Origin: Neostethus bicornis
Lineage: Eukaryota > Chordata > Actinopteri > Atheriniformes > Phallostethidae
Direction of reading: 5' to 3'
Assembly: GCA_902685375.1 (NCBI GenBank)
Contig: LR738564.1
Coordinates: 16,022,944-16,086,943, forward strand
DNA length: 64,000 nucleotides
Part shown: piece after piece, positions 1 through 10,569 of the stretch
Numbering within the stretch: the first letter of the stretch is position 1
How the letters are laid out: each line of letters starts with the position of its first letter
Translations under genes and position numbers: made by a program
Notes under the pieces: generated by a model
The model's database searches: none
What the model saw: the letters and a program-made list of their open reading frames with translations, nothing else
What the model was told of the DNA's origin: nothing

Positions 1-735
1 CAGATACATTTCAATATGTAATATCCAAGTGTTTCATTTTCAAATGATCACTTCCACAACATTTTGCAGGAAATCTTTTTCAATTTTTACTAGGCACCCT
101 GTGCGTCGCCATAGTCGCATCGCAGATGAGACACACACAGTTTTTTTTCACGTTAGTAAAAAAGAACTCTTCCTCCCATTCACTGTGAACATGATACGTT
201 TTCTTCCTTTTTTCTGCCATGTTTTTGTGGGTAGAAAACGCGTTCATAACCTCATCTTTGCAGCGCTCACGAGCTCATCTCAGCAAAGCTGGTTTGTCAT
301 GCGCACTAGACTGACCTCCGACCCATACTACGTCAGAGTTCGTATATTAAACTTTTTTTTGTGATATACATTTTTTTTTTTTTTACGTTTTTATGTATTC
401 ATTTTTAAATTTACATCACTGTAAATGAAATTAAAAAAGAATAGCAAAAAAAATTAAATAACATTTTAGACAGCGCTAATTTGTGATTAGTGCTATTTTT
501 AGAACTGGCCTGCGGGCGACTGATGCGGTCACTGCGGGCGACCTGGTGCCCATGGGCACAGGGTTGGTGACCCCTGAATTGAAGTATTTCGGGTCTTGTT
601 GAGGAGTGAAGGAAGTATACAGAGAAAGATTGACAAGCTGATCAATTCAACTGCAAATGTTAAAAATTTTCCACACAGTTTTTGAAGCTATTAGACATCA
701 ACAAATAAAAAGTAAATAAAAAATAACTTTTTAAA
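1..735. other. Intron sequence, no gene seen
   Basis: AT-rich DNA upstream of the first visible sh2d3c exon, with poly-T and poly-A runs around 350-460. A GC-richer patch near 505-575 resembles the end of a decayed hAT-type element, but I could not define both ends. The open frame at 29-364 has no recognisable domain. Confidence 0.5.
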
Positions 736-1160
736 TTGGGAAGGTAGCCATGTTGTTTGGTCTAGAGACAGTGGCACTGAGGAAAAGACAGGAAACAGAG
801 ATGGAGGTAGCAGAGATGAAGATGCTGAGGATCTCTCTGGGAGTGACCAGGATAGACAGGATTAGAAGTGAGTATATCAGAGGAACAGCACGTGTTAGAG
901 GTTTTGGAGAAAAAGTCAGAGAGGCCAGACTGAGATGGTTTGGACATGTGCAGAGGAGAGAGAGAGAGTACATCGGAAGAAGGATGTTGGGTTTGGAACC
1001 ACCAAGAAAGAGTTCTAGACGAAGACCAAAGAGGAGGTTCATGGATACAGTGAAGGAAGACATGAAGATAGTTGGTATGACTGAAGAAGTTGCAGCAGAG
1101 AGGGTTAGATGGAAGAAACTGACTTGCTGTGGCGACCCCTGAAGGGAAATGCCGAAAGAA
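736..1160 (+). mobile_element. RTE-like LINE, reverse transcriptase C-terminal tail
   Basis: A reading frame encodes the basic C-terminal tail common in fish non-LTR retrotransposons, with RWFGHVQRRE followed by a Lys/Arg-rich stretch and a final CGDP. Only the tail remains; the endonuclease and RT core are missing, as in a 5'-truncated insertion inside the sh2d3c intron. A second copy of the same tail lies on the minus strand around 5990-6172 and 7729-7800. Clade assignment to RTE is from memory of the family and not certain. Confidence 0.75.
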
Positions 1161-1164
1161 GAAG

Positions 1165-1460
1165 ATGGTGGCAAGGTGGCACAGTTGTTAGCACAGTAGC
1201 CTCACAGAAAGAAGGTCAGGGGTTGGAGTCCCGGATGGGGATGAGACTTGGTCTGCTGGCCTTTCTGTCTGGAGTTTGCATGTTCCCCCTGCGTAGGTGT
1301 TCTCTGGTTTTCTCCGACCCTCCAAAAGCATGCATGTTAGGTTGATTGGCCGGTATGAAATTGTCCTTAGGAAAGAGTATGTGAATGATTGTGTGTTGCC
1401 CCACTGGTTATCTGTTCAGGGCGTACCCTCATCTTGCCTTGAATCTCCGGCAACCCCGTG
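1165..1460 (+). repeat. tRNA-derived SINE-like element
   Basis: The order of short blocks matches a very common fish interspersed repeat: a head resembling GGTGGCACAGTTGTTAGCAC, a B-box-like GGTTGGAGTCCC, then TGGAGTTTGCATGTTC and CATGCATGTTAGGTTGATTG. Related copies occur at 32205-32505 (+) and 50985-51285 (-). Confidence 0.7.
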
Positions 1461-1760
1461 AGGGATGGACACTTCAGAAGACGAAACAAAAAAGACACTG
1501 GTGAACATAGAGTGACACACTAGCACAGAACGAGGGGAGACAGACTTTTTAACTCATATGGAAGGGGATCTTGGTTGGCTGTGGGTAACACGCTACGACA
1601 GAAAAGGAACATGCCTGAAACGAGAGGAGAATTAGTGTTTCAAAATAAAACAGGAAGTGAGACAACCAAGGTGTCAGACGTGGACAAAAAAGTGCACAAC
1701 ATGAGACAAAATACAGATGAGACATGCCAACTCCAATCTGTATAAAACTTTTCTCCGCAG

Positions 1761-3438
1761 GTACGATTCTTGCCTCCTTCCAGCCGAGAACAAGCCTCTG
1801 GAGATGTCTGTGCTGAAGAAAGTCAAAGAGCTGCTGGCCGAAGTGGACGCGAGGACTGCGGCTAAACACATCACATTGGTGGACTGCAGGGTAAGCTCAG
1901 AGACACATAACAAATATTCTGTGGAAAAAATCCCAAAACAAAGATGCACGCGGTAGCATAATAACCCTGCGGCGGTTTGTTCTTTGCTCCCGTACAGGTT
2001 GCTAGGATACTCGGAGTAACGACAGACATGCAGAAGATGATGGGAGTGTCCTCAGGGTTGGAGTTGTTGACCTTACCGCATGGACACCAGCTTAGACTTG
2101 ACCTGCTAGAGAGGTACAAACGCTCTTTTTCCTCCACTTTCTTGCTGTCACACTTTTTAAAGTAAAAATCTTTAATGCTTAACTGTGATTGGTCAGGTTC
2201 TACACCATGTCCATCATGATGGCCGTGGACCTCCTTGGCTGCACGGGGAGTACGGAGGAGAGAGCGGCCCTTCTTCATAAAACCATCCAATTAGCCGCCG
2301 AGCTGAAGAGCAACCTGGGCAACATGTTTGGTTTCGCTGCTGTAATGAGAGCCCTGGAGTTACCACAGGTCAGAGGTTGACACACACTCCCAAGAAGCTC
2401 CGTTTTTAAAGTCTCAAATGTTTTTTTTTTAATAAATCTTTCCCGTATTGTTGCTCCAGATCTCTCGCCTGGAGCAGACCTGGGTAACTTTACGCCAGAG
2501 ACACACGGAGGGCGCCATTCTGTATGAGAAGAAACTTAAACCTTTCATGAAGAATATGAATGATGGCAAAGGTGAAGGTCCGCCAACGCATTTGTCTTTC
2601 ACATGAGGAAACATAATCCTGTTGTTAAGTCACAGAGTAACGATGATGTCATGTTTTGTTCTGTCCAGAATCCAGTGTCCTGGCAAACACCACCTTCCCC
2701 CACATCCTCCCCATCTTGTCTTTGCTGGAGCGGGGCGCGGCTGTAGGGGAGGCTCTGGAGCCGTGGGACAGTGCAGAAGTAGGCGTGGATGTGGTCATGC
2801 ACCACCTTGAGGCCGCTCGTAGCATTGCACATCACGGGGAGATGTACAGAAGCAACATAGAAACCAAAATGCAGGGTAAGACTTTCTCACACCCCAGTTC
2901 TTCTAAATGTTTCAATTTTCTCTTTGTGTTATGTTACTTTTCATGTTGAGACTCTCTTGTTGCTGTGTTGACCGTATTGATCTCCAATACCTCACCATCG
3001 GTTTCCAGTTCATGCACATTACTGTTTTATTGACCCACCCGTCAATACGGTTCAGTTCACGTCTCTTGTTTTTCTGAAGCGCCCTGCTATCGATCACGCC
3101 GACCTTGCTCACTTCCTTTCATCAACTGTCAGTCGCCAACCTAGAAGCTCATAATGGAGCAATAATGACACTTTGTCTCACTTTAGCCAGCCGTGTCTTT
3201 AGAGTCTAATTTAAGACTGAACTAACATTTCGGCATGTTAATCCTTTTTCTCTCAACTGCAGGATTTCAGGAGCGAGCGGAGATACACGAGATCTTCCAA
3301 ACGGAGTTTCAGATGCGTCTGCTTTGGGGCAGCCGCGGCTCCGAGGGCAGCCAATCGGAGCGCTACGAAAAGTTTGACAAAGTCCTCACGGCTCTGTCGC
3401 ACAAGCTGGAGCCTCCAGTGCGCCAGAGTGAACTATAG
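1761..3438 (+). CDS. sh2d3c: SH2D3C (NSP family adaptor), 3' coding exons, Ras-GEF-like domain
   Basis: Six exons splice in one frame with GT-AG borders: 1761-1890, 1998-2113, 2197-2368, 2460-2571, 2669-2875 and 3263-3438 (stop TAG). They give about 303 residues, the Cdc25/Ras-GEF-like C-terminal half of an NSP-family protein. Recognisable stretches include VSSGLELLTLPHGHQLRLDL, SRLEQTWVTLRQRHTEGA and the end YEKFDKVLTALSHKLEP. In this family the fold does not act as an active exchange factor; it binds p130Cas/NEDD9 scaffolds, and an SH2 domain at the N terminus (outside the window) binds phosphotyrosine. The protein acts at the cell cortex in adhesion and migration signalling. SH2D3C fits better than the paralogue BCAR3, mainly from the C-terminal end. 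Whether this is the a or b fish copy cannot be told. The first exon begins in the middle of a codon, so upstream exons exist. Confidence 0.93.
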
Positions 3439-4827
3439 CACCCAACGTCTCGTATCACCAAAACACTTCTTTTTTTTTTTTTAGCACTTGCCACTCGCGG
3501 TGGTACGGTCTTGATTTAGTGGGTGGATTCCAGCTTGAGGAGGCAGCTAAAAGAAGACGGGTGTGAGGGGGTTTGGGAGAAACGGAGACTATAACTTTGG
3601 AGATGTTGCACTCAAACCCCGTGGTTTCACTCAGTGCAGGATTAATCAAATGCAAGCGACAGGACGTGGGCTGGCAAGAGAGGTGGGGATGCAGGGCCTT
3701 GTACTATTTGTACGGTGGCCCGGAGAGTAAAAAAAAAAAAAAGAGCTGCGGAGCTTTTTTTTTGCTTTAATATAAAACAGACACTCAACTGCTGTCACGC
3801 TGTAGCCAAAACGACCACGACGACTTCACACAGCTCATATGTACAGTCCGTGTGAATGAGGGTGTATGTGTTTTCTCTATTTTTGTACATCTCTTTATTT
3901 TTTTTTTTCTATTTATGTTCTGAAAGGACATTTCTACATTAAAACTCTTGAGAATCTGGAGCAAAATAAAAACCCATTAACAATGTATCAGCCAGTTTTC
4001 ATCAAATCCCATGAAAAATGTATCAGGCATGCATTAATAAATGTATCACAAATGAAATATTTGAATACGAAATATAGTTTGAATGTGAGGGAGTCGGCAG
4101 GGGACGGAACATCCCTCCGTTTTGAGAACGTTTGATATTGTGTGAACTGTGAACAAATTGTAGCGAAACCACCGTGATGAGCAAGAGGTGAAATGTCTAC
4201 ACTGGGAATTTTAAAAGCAATGTTTCACTGGGTTTGTGAACTTTTTTTTTTAAACGTATGACTTGCTTCAGTTTGCAAACGTGAAACGGTGAATGCATGC
4301 ACAGCTGTAAATGTCACACCAGGTAAAACGTTGCTTTAATGATTAATTATACCTGAATCGAACAAGAAAAATCCACAACCGACGGCTTCAAGTTTTCAGT
4401 TTGAAAACCAAAGTTGGAACCCGACAAATGTGTACGCAAACAGCTGTGCCACACGGATGTCTTCTGAATGTAGGATATGATTTTTTTTTTTGCAGCAATA
4501 TGGCAAAAATGAGTGATTGTGTTTTACATTTCGATTAACAGCTCAGTGTTCTATTACTGCTGTATTAACAGGATGTGAGTTTGAGAGGACTGAGGTCAAC
4601 TCAGTGCTATGCAATCATTTTAACCAATGGCTTAAGACTCTTTGAAAAGGGACGAAAAGAAAAAAACTTCCTTTCTTATCCAAACACATGGATGAAAGTC
4701 ATATGAGGAAAAAAATAAGAAATACATCGGAAAAGGTTTCCAAGTACCTCAGAGTTGCATATGGAAGCTCTTTTTATGGATTGTGTTTTAACCTCTGGTT
4801 ATTTAAGCTGATGAATGAGATTTGAGA
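3439..4827 (+). other. sh2d3c: sh2d3c 3' untranslated region
   Basis: Noncoding AT-rich sequence directly after the stop. An AATAAA at 3965-3970 is the nearest strong polyadenylation signal. A second AATAAA at 5117-5122 lies inside the dispersed repeat that follows, so a longer transcript could end there. No conserved coding frame was seen. Confidence 0.6.
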
Positions 4828-5612
4828 TGGAGCCATGTTTCAGTTCCCCTTGTTGTCCACCAGAGGGTGCACTTATGTCAGCAAAAAAAAAAAAACTACA
4901 TGAAGAAAAATACCAGATTTATTGTTGGTTTAATTATTATTATTATTTGACGACCCGGTGGATACCTACTGGTTTAGGTGTGACTAATTTTGATGTAAAG
5001 TGTTTCTATTTGTAAGAGATGAAAAGCAAAAAAAAAAAAAAAAAAACAAGAATTGATTCAGGACTGATCTCATGTGTTTTTTTAATATATTGTACATAAT
5101 AATTCACTTTTTTTCAAATAAAACAACTGCTTGTGCCGAAGAATCTGTTTTTTATTACTTTTTAAAGACTTCTACATGTTCTAAAGAGAGATCCAACACG
5201 AGACTAAAAGACCCGGTGTTGCACTCAAAACAAGGACTCCGTTCTCAAACACGACTACAGAAAAAACCTTCTAAAAACAATCACACATTAAAACTGGAGG
5301 ATTCATAGTATGGTGTTACTCTTTAAAGTGTCCTGCACATTATCTGAGGTCTTTTTGTACAAATAATGACGAAAAAAGTATTTTTTTTCCCCCCAATTTT
5401 TTAGAGTTCTTTCTATCTATGACGTAATCAAAGTGCGTCTCCTTCTAAGCTTCTTGCGGTAAAAAATAATCAAACTATTATAAAATTGACTTATACATTT
5501 TTATTTTTTTTGCATTAAAAACGTGTTATTCTAGTCTCTCTTCGAGTTTATGCAGGTTTTAGAGCATAAAAACAATTTACGTGGCTGCCGGAACCGAAGA
5601 AATGCTCAAATT
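4828..5612 (+). repeat. Dispersed repeat, copy A
   Basis: About 0.8 kb that recurs in this window in inverted orientation at 23060-23816 plus 24785-24845, and in part at 42572-42790. Shared landmarks are the block GGTGCACTTATGTCAGC, a poly-A run, a TTA/ATT microsatellite, and the stretch around the AATAAA at 5117. I do not recognise the family. It carries a polyadenylation signal and could end sh2d3c transcripts. Confidence 0.7.
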
Positions 5613-5619
5613 TTTGTAA

Positions 5620-5640
5620 CCCCCCCCCCCCCCCCCCCCC
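5620..5640. repeat. Homopolymer C tract
   Basis: Twenty-one consecutive C residues at the edge of the dispersed repeat. Length is probably unreliable in an assembly. Confidence 0.9.
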
Positions 5641-5959
5641 GTACCGTATTGGTGGAGTTTATGGATGTAAGGCCGAGTCGAACTGTAAGCTCCGCCTACG
5701 TGGAAGTGTGTTTAAAACAAACGCACTCACATTTGTTCAGAGGATGAGACGTAAAACCGTTTTTTTAAATGTAGAATAAGGTTCAAGCAAGTTTTAGGTT
5801 TAAAAAAATGGTATAGTTTTACTGATGAAATGATGAAATGAAGAGGGATCTGTTCAAAAGAAAGAGATATCTGTCCATAGTACACAACAGCATTGCAATA
5901 AAGAGAAGGAAATGAAACCTTCAAATTTTGGGGTATAATCTAATGGTCCCGTAAAGCTT

Positions 5960-6172
5960 AATCACAGCTTAAAAATTAGCCCCTATCTATCGCCAACTAT
6001 CTTCATGTCTTCCTTCAATGTAAAGAACCTCCTTTTTGGTCTTCCTCTAGGCCTCTTTCATGGTGGTTCCAAACCCAGCATCCTTCTTCCGATATACTCT
6101 CTCTCTCTCCTGTGCACATGCCCAAACCATCTCAGTCTGGCCTCTCTGACTTTATCTCCAAAACCTCTAACA
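5960..6172 (-). mobile_element. RTE-like LINE tail, split by an hAT insertion (distal part)
   Basis: On the minus strand this encodes the same basic tail as 736-1160 (RWFGHVHRRE, YIGRRMLGLEPP). The match stops at 6172 and resumes at 7729-7800, so one LINE fragment was split by the element at 6173-7720. Confidence 0.75.
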
Positions 6173-7720
6173 CATGCGAGGGCAAACATGTGGCCCGTTA
6201 AATGTTGTAATCCAGCCCGCCAAACATAAAATAAATAAACAAATAAATAAACCTTGTATTTTGATATTTCGTCAATAGATGGCACCAAAGATAAAACAAC
6301 ACTGCTCCCATTAAAATGTGAGCGTCTCCGTGATGCGCACGCTGTTATAATAAACAGTGTGCACAGATATGGAAAGCCATCGGGGCTCAATACAAGCACT
6401 CAACAAGCGTGTTAGATGTTAATACAAGTAAAATGTTACATCGAACGCTTAGATTTCAGACGTAGCGCCGCTAGATTTGAAATTTAACGCTCTTGATGTA
6501 ACGTTTGGCGCACTTGTTTAAAATCAAGCACGGCATTCTATCGGTCTAATCTAGCCGTTACTGAAGCATGCCATCCATCTGATCCTTTATCAGCCTCCTG
6601 GTCAAATGTTAGAACTCAATGTAAATTTATAGTATTTACAAAATTAAAAGTACCTAAACAAATTCAAATTATGCTTAATAACACCCCATTGGAACGAGCT
6701 TACGACAGTAAGTTCCTTGGAATGATTATAGATCACAAATTAAGCTGGAAATCACACATAAATTATACAAAAAATAAACTGTCTAAAGTAATAGCAATCA
6801 TTTATAAATTCAGATTTGTCCTAAATAAAAAAAGTTTGTTTATGTTATATAATACATTAGTACTTCCATATATAACTTATTGTATCGAGATTTGGGGAAA
6901 TACGTACAAAACTAACACAAAACCAATTTATATTTTACAAAAAAAAGCAATGCGAGCAATAACATTCTCATCTTATAATCAACCTACCAATAATCTATTT
7001 ATAAATTTAAAAACATTAAAGTTCTATGATTTAGTGGAATTACACACTTTAAAATTTATGTTTAAGATAAAAAAACATGATGTCAAACTCTCTACAAAAT
7101 ATGTTTATTATTAGGAAAAGTCCATACGAACTAAGAGGAAATGATGTGTTCATTAAAAATAAATTTAGAACAATTAAATACAGAATTAAAAAATTCTGTA
7201 TTTCTATTAAAGGTGTGGATCTTTGGAATAATTGTAATGATGAACTTAAATTGTGTTTAAATCTTTTATGTTTAAAAAAGAAATTTAAGTTATTAATACT
7301 TAAAAAATATGCAAGTCTTGATGGTTAAATTCAAGCTTCTATAAAAAGTAAACAATTATGATGTGTTATGATTATGTTATGTGTTACGATTATGTGTTAT
7401 GATTATGTTATATGTTATGATGTATGTTATGATGTGTTATGATTATGTTATGATGTATTATGATATTATTATGTTATGTGTTATAACAATTATGATGACT
7501 TAGTATTTACTTATGTCTTTTTGCTTTTATTATGACATAAAAAAAAAAAAAAAGGGTCGGCGTAATAAGCGTTTGCTTCAGCCGTTACCTTTTCGGTCCT
7601 TTGCTGGAATATGGTTGTTTTCTTTATTTCATTGATATGAGGTTGCACTGAGACCGAAATAAATAAATAAATTTAAAAAAAAAAATGTGGCTCGCGAGTC
7701 AAAAAGTTTGCCCACCCCTG
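6173..7720. mobile_element. hAT-type DNA transposon with LINE nested inside
   Basis: The right end, read inward on the minus strand, is CAGGGGTGGGCAAACTTTTT, a classic hAT terminal repeat. The left end is a decayed version, CATGCGAGGGCAAAC. The 8-bp direct repeat CTCTAACA is present on both sides (6165-6172 and 7721-7728), the length expected for hAT. The element interrupts an RTE-like LINE. No transposase frame remains; most of the interior is the LINE at 6600-7690. Confidence 0.8.
6600..7690 (+). mobile_element. Rex1/CR1-like LINE, RT C-terminal half and 3' end
   Basis: Frames 6671-7114 and 7077-7328 together encode the thumb and C-terminal region of a non-LTR reverse transcriptase, with YDSKFLGMIIDHKLSWKSHI and YITYCIEIWGNTY. 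A frameshift near 7080-7115 separates the two. They are followed by a TATG/TTATG microsatellite (7340-7500) and a 3' end with AATAAATAAATAAA. Related minus-strand copies lie at 24845-26515 and 41345-42600. The clade name is a best guess. Confidence 0.75.
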
Positions 7721-7728
7721 CTCTAACA

Positions 7729-7897
7729 TGTGCTGTTCATCTCTAATCCTATCCATCCTGTTCACTCCCACAGAGATCCTCCGCAACTTCATCTTAGCGT
7801 TTCAGCTTCCGAATCGCTTATCCCTAACGAGGTCGCAGGGGTGCTGGAGCGTCTCCCGGGTGTTCTTTCAGGATCTGTGACTTAGCGCCTCTGCGCT
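7729..7897 (-). mobile_element. RTE-like LINE tail, proximal part, plus unassigned sequence
   Basis: Up to about 7800 this continues the minus-strand LINE of 5960-6172 after the hAT insertion. From 7800 to the LTR at 7898 I see only a short phrase with general fish-repeat character and no gene. Confidence 0.55.
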
Positions 7898-8295
7898 GTT
7901 AAGTCCAAAAAAATACTTTTATTCAATTTAGTAGTTTCAGAATAAAAACTAACAACAAAAATTCACAAAACAGAGATTGACAATTGTCTTTTTCAGCCGA
8001 AAAAAGAGAGAGGAGGAGATCGAGAATGCTTACGCTGGTCCAAAAACTCTCTGCTGAGGAGGGAGTAGCACTATTGGGGAGTAGCCGAAAGTGGCCTTGA
8101 AGGCCAGATGGCCCGGAGTATGATAAGAAGGAAAAATGTTCATGCGAACAGTATGTGGGAGAGCTAGCTGAAATGTTGGTTATAAAATGATGATTAGATG
8201 ATTTGCACATTCTAGTATTAAAAGCAGAAGTTAAACACATGCTTATGTCTGATGTAAAAAACACACAAATACTTCAAAATTGAGCTTATCTTACA
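7898..8295 (-). mobile_element. Endogenous retrovirus 3' LTR
   Basis: Read on the minus strand the unit begins TGTAAGATAAGC and ends GACTTAACA, close to the plus-strand LTR at 37225-37603. Directly upstream in its own orientation is a purine tract (AGGGGGAAA, complement of 8296-8304), the expected polypurine tract. This marks it as a 3' LTR with internal sequence at higher coordinates. Confidence 0.85.
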
Positions 8296-9371
8296 TTTCC
8301 CCCTGTTGTAAGTTTTGAGCATCAGACGTAGCACAACTAAATTAGCTCTAAGATACATAATCATCAAAAAACAAAACAACAGGGTGATATCTCAGGGAGG
8401 GTCGAAAAACCCACAAAGAGTGTGGGAAAAGATGCTGCATGTCTCGCAGTACTTGTAGGGGGATGATGGTTGCTGAATCGGGGTGTGATTGTTGAGCGGT
8501 GGAGGCGAGGATCTGTAGGAGCGAAGGAGGAGCGAAGGCTGCCTTCCTAGCAGCGCATCAGCCTTGGCGTCACCCAAGGAAATGGGATCAGTGTCTCTGG
8601 TATGTGCTTTACATTTACAAACAGAGACAGTCCGTGGTAGGAGCACAGCAGAAAGGAGCTCAATGAGTAACTGAGCATGTTGAACGGGTGTTCCCTAAGA
8701 AGTCTTCATCTCCCTTCTGGCCCACTGTGCAACAAAGATGTGGAGGGTGGAGTATGCATTTTGACTGTCAGTGTAAATGGTGACGTCTCTGTCATGGTAG
8801 AGTTTACATGCTTCTGTTGGTGCCATCTGGAGATTTGGAGGAGGAGCCATCTACAAAAACAATATCCCCATGTGGCAGCGGTGTGTCATGTAAATCAGGT
8901 CTAGGTTTACAGCACGTGTCTGCTCTTTCTTGGCAACTGTGTGGATCACCGTCCTCAGCAGTAGGGAGTGGAGTGGCAGGATTGAGCAAGTTTCTTTGAG
9001 TAAAAGGCCACAGGTTTTAGTTTCGAGCCGTAGGGCTGGAGTAGCAGGGAAGTCATAAATCCCTGTTTACAATCCACTGTCTGGACAAAGGGGGTGGAGT
9101 AGTTTGGTAGACTCAGAACACCCGAAGAGGTGATAAGGTGTTTCAAGACATCGAAGGCCACATCTGCTGCTGGGGTCCATTGTAGAACAGAGTTTAGGGA
9201 GAGGTCTTCAGTGTACATAAGATCTTAAAGGGGCTGAGTTTGTTGAATGGCACCAGCTCGACCCATTTGGTCAAAGAATCAACTATTACTAAACAGTACT
9301 TGTAGGGACCACTTCTACTCAATTCAATGAAATCTAAGTGAATGATCCCAAACGGGTAAGTGCCAACTGGG
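8296..9371 (-). pseudogene. Endogenous retrovirus pol remnant (integrase piece, RT end, RNase H)
   Basis: Minus-strand coding remnants, all broken. From 9371 to about 9225 an integrase core fragment is visible (DFIEL, then YCLVIVDSLTKWVEL). From 9218 to 8955 follows the RT C-terminal connection (LKPVAFYSKKL). From there to about 8575 is an RNase H domain with FVDGSS, a later YTDSQNAY, and a final AD dipeptide. In-frame stops and shifts show it is inactive. The order is abnormal, because integrase normally follows RNase H in pol. The family is gamma/epsilon-like by appearance. Confidence 0.75.
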
Positions 9372-9755
9372 CACTTTTTGCTGCACGTGTGCTGCTCCTG
9401 GTGGACAATATGGCAGGTATCTGCCTCTCAGACTGAAACTATGCTTCAGCGTTGGTGTGTTCACACTCACCAGGCTTGAGGGTTGAACCAGAATCCAAAT
9501 TATAGCTCCACGAAGACTCAGCCTTGTTCAGTCAGACTTACTTAGTCATCTGTCGGTTCGAAAATCTCCTCCATCAGGTCCCCGCCAATCTGCAAACACA
9601 CACAACTGCTCCGTCTATGTGAAGGGACTGACGGAGCTCATCAGCTGCCCTTATTCCTCGAACCAAGTTGCCTCTTCCTAACATTTGTACTTGTGTTTTG
9701 ATTTCCCCTGCTGTAAAACCCCTGATGCTCTTCACACCTTTGTCAGGTCACCAGC
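9372..9755 (-). repeat. Displaced duplicate of the Myb gene 3' end (intron 13, exon 14, 3' UTR)
   Basis: The minus strand matches 19062-19452 of the Myb locus at high identity. It includes the last part of intron 13, the whole final coding exon (pseudo-exon about 9545-9593) and the start of the 3' UTR. The intron is retained, so this is a DNA-level copy rather than a processed one. It is joined at 9371 to the retroviral integrase fragment and at about 9750 to an RTE LINE. Confidence 0.85.
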
Positions 9756-9960
9756 TGTGGGTGATGACCGAAAGAATGAGATCGTGGATACTAGTGGCCG
9801 AAATGAGCTTCCTCTGGAGGGTGGCTGGGCTCTCACTTAGAGATCGGGTGAAGAGCTCTTCTATCCGGGAAGAGCTCGGTGTCGAGCCGCTCCTCCTCTA
9901 GGTCAAGAGGAGCCAGATGGGGTAGTTCGGGCATCTGTCAAGTAAACTCCATGACCAGCA
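9747..9960 (+). mobile_element. RTE-like LINE tail fragment
   Basis: Encodes the tail phrases HQLWVMTERMRSWI, AEMSFLWRVAGLSLRDRVKS and REELGVEPLLL seen in many fish RTE-like copies. Copies in this window are at 21715-21960 (-), 29530-30045, 36775-37224, 44040-45045, 50515-50755 and 59233-59815. It is truncated on both sides. Confidence 0.8.
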
Positions 9961-10565
9961 AAACAAGCCGTTGGGGAGCTAGCCGTTAGAAAGTAGCCGG
10001 GCGGGGAAAAAAAAATATGCTGTCCGAAGAAGACGGCAAAACAGATAAAAAGATCATTTTCTGTTAACTTGTGCACACCAGATCATAATTATTAAGTCTT
10101 CAGCTTGAAAAAAGAAATGTTCCACTAAATAAAAACTTTTATTTTATTTTTTTTTTTTTCCAAACAACCTCCTGACTTTAAAAAATATCTCTTTAAAAGT
10201 GAATAAACTGATACTAAAAAGTTTATTTTAGCTTTAGTTTATATCAGTGATATTCCAGCATGTTTCTTATGTTTCAAACACTCTGAAAGCTCCTTTATTG
10301 TAAAACACAACAACAACAACAAAAAACTAAAGAAGGTACCCCTCCCGCCCTGCACTGTAAGCGTCATGAGTATTTAAGCTACACAAAAATTTTGTTTATT
10401 TTTCTATAACAGAAACAGAGTTTTGATGAGAGCAAGTTATTAATGACTTAGAACGAGGGTTTGTAAGATTGAAGCAGCCTCAAAATTATAAAGGGAATCT
10501 ATCAGAAAATGTTTGTGCTGTTTGCAGGAATGTAGAGGAAAAAGTGTTGCTAAAATCCATTTAGT
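9961..10565. other. No gene seen
   Basis: AT-rich intergenic DNA with a short CAA microsatellite at 10305-10325. I see no recognisable coding or repeat family here. Confidence 0.4.
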
Positions 10566-10569
10566 GTCA

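Noticed and set aside
29..364. 111-codon open frame at the left edge
   Set aside because: No domain, low-complexity Phe-rich text, and a position inside the sh2d3c intron.
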